From Nocardioides sp. zg-1230 (GTDB taxonomy: Bacteria > Actinomycetota > Actinomycetes > Propionibacteriales > Nocardioidaceae), in contig NZ_JABJQZ010000005.1 of NCBI RefSeq assembly GCF_013155335.1, forward strand, positions 124,001-188,000: a DNA stretch of 64,000 nucleotides, given 5' to 3'. Under the pieces are notes generated by a model. It was not told the origin of the DNA. It did no database searches and saw nothing but the letters and a program-made list of their open reading frames with translations. This document shows, one piece after another, positions 60,598-64,000 of the stretch. The translations under genes were made by a program, and so were the position numbers. Every line of letters starts with the position of its first letter. Positions within the stretch are counted from its first letter, which is position 1.

Positions 60598-63330
60598 CTA
60601 GGGCAGTCGCATCGCCTTGAGCTGTCGTCGTGACGTGATGCCGAGCTTGCGGAAGATGCTGCGCAGGTGGGCCTCGATCGTCCGCGGGCTGAGGAACAGC
60701 TGTGCGGCGACTTCCCGGGAGGTTGCGCCAGTGGCCACCAGGCGCGCGATGTGCGCCTCCTGCGCGGTGAGCGCGTCGGTCGGTTGCGCGCCACGCTTCC
60801 GGGGGTGCTCGCCGGTGGCACGCAGCTCGCGTGCGGCACGTTCGGCGTAGCCCTCCGCCCCCATGTCCGACAGCAGCCCGTGGGCGGTGCGGAGCTCGTC
60901 GCGCGCATCCAGGCGGCGGCCCTCGCGGCGCAACCACTCGCCGTACACCAGGTGCGCGCGGGCCAGGTGCGGGGTCATTCGACAGTCGCCGAGCCGCTCG
61001 ATCGCTTCACGATAGTGATCCTCGGCGACCGGGTCCGCGGTCACCAGGGCACGCGAACGGGCAGCCATCCCGAGACCCCACTGAGTGCCGCTGGCACCCG
61101 CCCGGGACTCGAGCGTTGCGAGTGCGGCTGCTGCGAGCTCGGGTCGGCCGGCCCGGACCGCCGCCTCGACCAGCTCGGGAAGCGCGACGCTGCTGTGGGC
61201 CAGCTCGTCGAGCTCGACCAGTCGGCTGGCTGCAACGCAGGCCATGTCGAAGTTGCCCAGCCCGTTGTGCAGGTAGGCGAGCGCTATGTCGGCGCTGCTG
61301 ACGACCAGGCCCTCTCTGCGCGTGGTCGCCCCCTCGAGGGTGGCTGCGATGAGCTCGGGCGTACCCGGGTGCGTACCGCGCCAGGCCGCCAGCGAGAGTC
61401 GTGAGTTGGGGAGCGGCGGGGCAGCGGTGGCCCGTGTGATCTCATCCTCCTCCGCGAACAGCTCGTTGGCACGCCTGAGCTCGCCGGTGAGCACGAAGGT
61501 CAGGGCCAAGGCGTTGAGAGCGGAGGGGAGGGTTGCGAGCGTCCCGGCCTCGCGGCCGACCCGCACGGCGCGCGTGGCCAGCGTGTGCAGTGCTTCGTCG
61601 TCCCACAGCATCGCCGCGACGTGGCAGGCCAGCCAGAACCAGCGGCCGTTCGCGTTGTCGTTCTCGGAGTCGTGGGCGACGAGAGACTCAAGTGCCCGCT
61701 GGAGGCTGGGGACGCTGGCCTCGTACCCTCGCGTGAACCTGGTGGACAGCCCGTCCAGGAGCAGGTCGACGGGTCGTGGGGTCGTCGCCGGAGGGGCCAC
61801 CCGCTGAGCGGCGGCGGCCACCTCGCGCAGGTAGCTCTCCGGCGCGAAGCGGCCGGCATGGAAAGTCGCCTCGATCGCCTCGACGTAGGCCTCGCGGGCC
61901 AGCGCCTCGTCGAGCGGGACGAGCGAGCGTGCAGCCTCGAGAAGCATCGTCGCCGCGTGGGTGCCACGCGTCAGGCGAAACGTGCTCCGGGCGCGCAACA
62001 GCTCGACCCGGGCCAGCCGCAGGTCATCAGGTGGCCCGGAGGCCGCAATCGTGAGCAACCTCAGGGCTGCTTCGGTCGACCCGGCGTCATGCGTGGCGTG
62101 GGCGGCTTCGAGGGCTCGTGCTGCCCGGTTGCCCGCGTCCGGGGTGAGCTCGGCCGCGCGTTGCAGGAACGCGGCCGCGGCGGCCACGCCTCCGCGAGCG
62201 CGCGCCCTGTCGGCCGAGCGTTCCAGGTCGGCGGCCGCGTCCTCGTCGGTTCCCACCGCGGCCTGCGCGCGGTGCCAGGCTCTCCGGTCGGGATCGACAG
62301 CTGGGTCGGTCGCAACGGCGAGCGCTCCATGCGCCCGACGCCGGTCCGGGATCGCCGCTGCCTGGTAGACCGCTGAGCGCACCAGCGGGTGGCGGAACCG
62401 GACGCAGGTGTCGATCTCCAGCAATCCGGCAACCTCGGCGGGTTCGGCCGCCTCGGCGGCGATGCCCACGTGTGAGGCGGCGCGCCACAGCAGCTCGGTC
62501 TCACCCGTCGGGTCGGCCCCGGCGATCAGCAGCAGGAGCTGGGTCTCGGCCGGCAGGTGGTCCAAGCGGCTCTTGAAGCGGTCCTCGACGCGGCGCGGAA
62601 CGCTCAGCGTGTCCGGCAGGTCGAACCCGCCCGCCAACCGCGCGAGCGCTACTCCTCGGGGAAGCTCCAGCAGGGCCAGGGGGTTGCCACGGGCCTCGGC
62701 GAGTATCCGGTCGCGCACCACGTTGTCGAGTGGCGTGCGGACAGCGCTGGTCAGCAGCGACAGCGCGTCGGCGTCGGCGAGGGCGGCCAGGCGCACCTCT
62801 GGCAGACCGGCGAACGGGCCGCGGCCGCCTGCGTCGGAGTCGCGCAGGCCGAAGATCAGAGCCACCCGCTCGGCCGCCACCCGCCGCGCCACGAAGGCGA
62901 GGACCTGGGCGGACCCCTCGTCCAGCCACTGCGCGTCGTCGACGAGGCACAGCAATGGCGCCTCCTCGGCGACCTCGGCCATCAGGGTCAGGGTCGCCAA
63001 CCCGACCAGGAAGCGGTCCGGTGCGGCTCCAGCCCGTAGTCCGAACGCCACACCCAGAGCCGCCTGCTGGGGGTCGGGCAGCGCCTCGAGCCGTCCCAGC
63101 ATCGGTCCGCACAGCTGGTGCAGACCGGCGAACGCGAACTGTGCCTCGGCCTCGACCCCGACCGATGCCTCCACCCGGAACCCCGCTGACGTCGCGGCCT
63201 CGCGGGCCTGCTCCATCAGCGCCGTCTTCCCGATGCCCGCCTCGCCGCGTACCAGGAGCGTTGCGCTGCGCCCCGCCCCTGCCTGCGTCAGCAGCTGCTC
63301 GACCGTCCCACGCTCCGCGCGCCGGCCCAC
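60598..63330 (-). CDS. LuxR family transcriptional regulator, LAL type (AAA+ ATPase plus HTH)
   Basis: This 910-residue LAL-type regulator has an N-terminal AAA+ ATPase domain with Walker A GEAGIGKTAL (near residue 35), Walker B LLCLVDDAQWLDE and GLRDSD. A long TPR-like helical middle (residues 330-830) follows, then a C-terminal LuxR HTH (LTAQEAHIARLVATGATSREVAAQLFLSPRTIEAHL). Such proteins, like MalT, activate transcription when bound to an inducer and ATP. It lies directly upstream of the sulfatase operon on the same strand, so it is a candidate activator of it. The GTG at 63330 follows AAGGA; a CTG four codons earlier, after AGGAGGG, is an alternative. Confidence 0.9.
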   Translation of the reverse strand: MGRRAERGTVEQLLTQAGAGRSATLLVRGEAGIGKTALMEQAREAATSAGFRVEASVGVEAEAQFAFAGLHQLCGPMLGRLEALPDPQQAALGVAFGLRAGAAPDRFLVGLATLTLMAEVAEEAPLLCLVDDAQWLDEGSAQVLAFVARRVAAERVALIFGLRDSDAGGRGPFAGLPEVRLAALADADALSLLTSAVRTPLDNVVRDRILAEARGNPLALLELPRGVALARLAGGFDLPDTLSVPRRVEDRFKSRLDHLPAETQLLLLIAGADPTGETELLWRAASHVGIAAEAAEPAEVAGLLEIDTCVRFRHPLVRSAVYQAAAIPDRRRAHGALAVATDPAVDPDRRAWHRAQAAVGTDEDAAADLERSADRARARGGVAAAAAFLQRAAELTPDAGNRAARALEAAHATHDAGSTEAALRLLTIAASGPPDDLRLARVELLRARSTFRLTRGTHAATMLLEAARSLVPLDEALAREAYVEAIEATFHAGRFAPESYLREVAAAAQRVAPPATTPRPVDLLLDGLSTRFTRGYEASVPSLQRALESLVAHDSENDNANGRWFWLACHVAAMLWDDEALHTLATRAVRVGREAGTLATLPSALNALALTFVLTGELRRANELFAEEDEITRATAAPPLPNSRLSLAAWRGTHPGTPELIAATLEGATTRREGLVVSSADIALAYLHNGLGNFDMACVAASRLVELDELAHSSVALPELVEAAVRAGRPELAAAALATLESRAGASGTQWGLGMAARSRALVTADPVAEDHYREAIERLGDCRMTPHLARAHLVYGEWLRREGRRLDARDELRTAHGLLSDMGAEGYAERAARELRATGEHPRKRGAQPTDALTAQEAHIARLVATGATSREVAAQLFLSPRTIEAHLRSIFRKLGITSRRQLKAMRLP

Positions 63331-63508
63331 GAAATCCTTCAGCGTCCCTCCTCGGCGAGATCACCTCGGACCATGGAATTCTCACCGACGCCACGCACGG
63401 CCGTCCAGCCCTTGTCCAAGGTAGGGGGCCATCGCCGATGCCGACATCGGACGATCTCGAACCGTTCTCGGCCCGGTCGACAGCAGTCGGCACCTCGCGA
63501 CTGGCGGC

Positions 63509-63712
63509 TCAGCGGAACGCGCAGCCGGAGGTGACGCCGAAGCGGCGGAGGATGGTGGCGGCGGGGCACACGCCGGTGATGGCGGACTGGAGGAGGTTGA
63601 GTCCGACGAAGCCGGTGAGCAGGAGCCACCACGGCGAGACGAGGGCGGCGAGCAGGGCGCCGACCAGGGTGATGGTGCCGGCGAGGGCGAACACGGCGCG
63701 GTCGAGGTTCAC
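63509..63712 (-). CDS. DUF2892 (YgaP-like transmembrane) family small protein
   Basis: This 67-residue protein has two hydrophobic helices (AVFALAGTITLVGALLAALV and WWLLLTGFVGLNLLQSAI) and the family end TGVCPAATILRRFGV. DUF2892 occurs alone or as the membrane part of rhodanese YgaP, and is often linked to sulfur or redox stress genes. The GTG start lacks a clear ribosome site. The 178-bp gap to the LAL gene has no gene that I can see. Confidence 0.85.
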   Translation of the reverse strand: MNLDRAVFALAGTITLVGALLAALVSPWWLLLTGFVGLNLLQSAITGVCPAATILRRFGVTSGCAFR

Positions 63713-63742
63713 GGGGGGTCTGTCCGTTCGTGGGTGAGGGGG

Positions 63743-63779
63743 CGGGTGGGGAACGCCGGGGGTGTGCGTCCCCCACCCG
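63743..63779 (-). terminator. Terminator after the Cys-rich protein gene
   Basis: CGGGTGGGG and CCCCACCCG form a perfect 9-bp stem around a 19-base loop, 9 bases after the stop of the Cys-rich gene and 30 bases before the DUF2892 start. Confidence 0.65.
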
Positions 63780-63788
63780 GTCAGGGGG

Positions 63789-63989
63789 TCAGCGGCCGAA
63801 GAGCCGCGACAGGAGACCGCCGTTGCTGCTGCCGGCCTTGTCGGCCTTGGCTGCTGCCTTCTCGGTGGCGGTGTGTTGCCCGTTGCACCACTGGTTGCTG
63901 GGCACCATCGCCTTGACGTCGGCGACGTGCTGGCCGCAGCCGGCCCAGGTGGTCTTGCCGCAGGTCTTACAGGTGGTCGGTCGGCACAT
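63789..63989 (-). CDS. Small cysteine-rich, probable zinc-binding protein
   Basis: This 66-residue protein has Cys at positions 2, 7, 10, 18 and 35 and His at 21 and 39 (MCRPTTCKTCGKTTWAGCGQH, spaced CxxC then C), a pattern that suits binding of one Zn ion. The C-terminal half is a charged linker ending in GGLLSRLFGR. Such small knuckle proteins are widespread in actinobacteria, with no known role. It precedes the DUF2892 gene on the same strand, separated by a hairpin. Confidence 0.75.
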   Translation of the reverse strand: MCRPTTCKTCGKTTWAGCGQHVADVKAMVPSNQWCNGQHTATEKAAAKADKAGSSNGGLLSRLFGR

Positions 63990-64000
63990 GATTGGACTCC

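Noticed and set aside
1..64000. tRNA, rRNA, CRISPR array, IS element, prophage or integrated plasmid
   Set aside because: I saw no tRNA-like cloverleaf with CCA-type end, no regularly spaced repeat with unique spacers, no transposase or integrase, and no sharp change in composition.

Overview
The window is about 70% G+C, densely packed, with many GTG starts, 4-bp ATGA/GTGA gene overlaps and several probable leaderless starts (a TANNNT -10 hexamer six bases before the start codon). Together with the gene content (two wax ester synthase/DGAT-like genes, an EF-G2, SigB/SigF-type sigma factors, a catechol/beta-ketoadipate cluster and a LAL regulator), this points to chromosomal DNA of an actinobacterium, most likely a Nocardioides-like member of the Propionibacteriales. 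The genus is inference. I see no rRNA, tRNA, CRISPR array, insertion sequence or prophage.

Region by region. 1-2.8 kb: a secreted phospholipase D-like protein, a 14-bp tandem repeat, a stand-alone sigma region-4 protein and a YceI protein behind a perfect operator-like palindrome. 2.8-14.7 kb: aromatic catabolism. The minus-strand operon runs catR-catB-catA-catC; divergent from it are benD and a KdgT-family permease; a second minus-strand operon runs pcaF-pcaD-pcaI-pcaJ. Together they encode every step from catechol to succinyl-CoA plus acetyl-CoA. benD is present without benABC. A second LysR gene lies at 13.8 kb. 14.7-22.8 kb: small membrane proteins, a TetR regulator, a DNA/RNA non-specific endonuclease, a CocE/NonD-type hydrolase, EF-G2, and an SHMT-like PLP enzyme divergent from a LysR gene.

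22.9-28.6 kb: a three-gene MukF-MukE-MukB-like (JetABC/MksFEB) condensin operon. The JetD nuclease gene that normally completes a Wadjet system is absent. 28.6-33.3 kb: a full SigB/F-type sigma factor, sharing an upstream element with the small sigma-like gene at 1.6 kb, then pta-ackA and an HU protein. 33.4-39.6 kb: a ThrE-type exporter, a SHOCT membrane protein, a YihY/BrkB membrane protein, a lipoprotein and a GNAT/acyl-CoA synthetase fusion. 39.9-46.5 kb: one 2202-residue secreted ThuA/sugar-dehydrogenase/PKD protein with a CRP-like site at its promoter.

46.6-57.1 kb: an unknown basic protein, a 14-TM MFS exporter, a 7TM-PAS-SpoIIE phosphatase, a decayed universal stress protein, two divergent WS/DGAT paralogs, a PAS sensor, a DUF2252 protein and a GlsB-type membrane protein. 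57.1-63.3 kb: a tightly overlapped sulfatase, formylglycine-generating enzyme and HAD phosphatase operon behind a large LAL-type LuxR regulator. The window ends with a DUF2892 protein and a cysteine-rich mini-protein.

Genes that plausibly work together are: (i) cat plus pca as a complete catechol branch; (ii) the sulfatase, its maturase and the LAL regulator; (iii) the SigB-like factors and the SpoIIE phosphatase as parts of a general-stress network, although no anti-sigma gene is visible here; (iv) JetABC as a condensin-like SMC complex.
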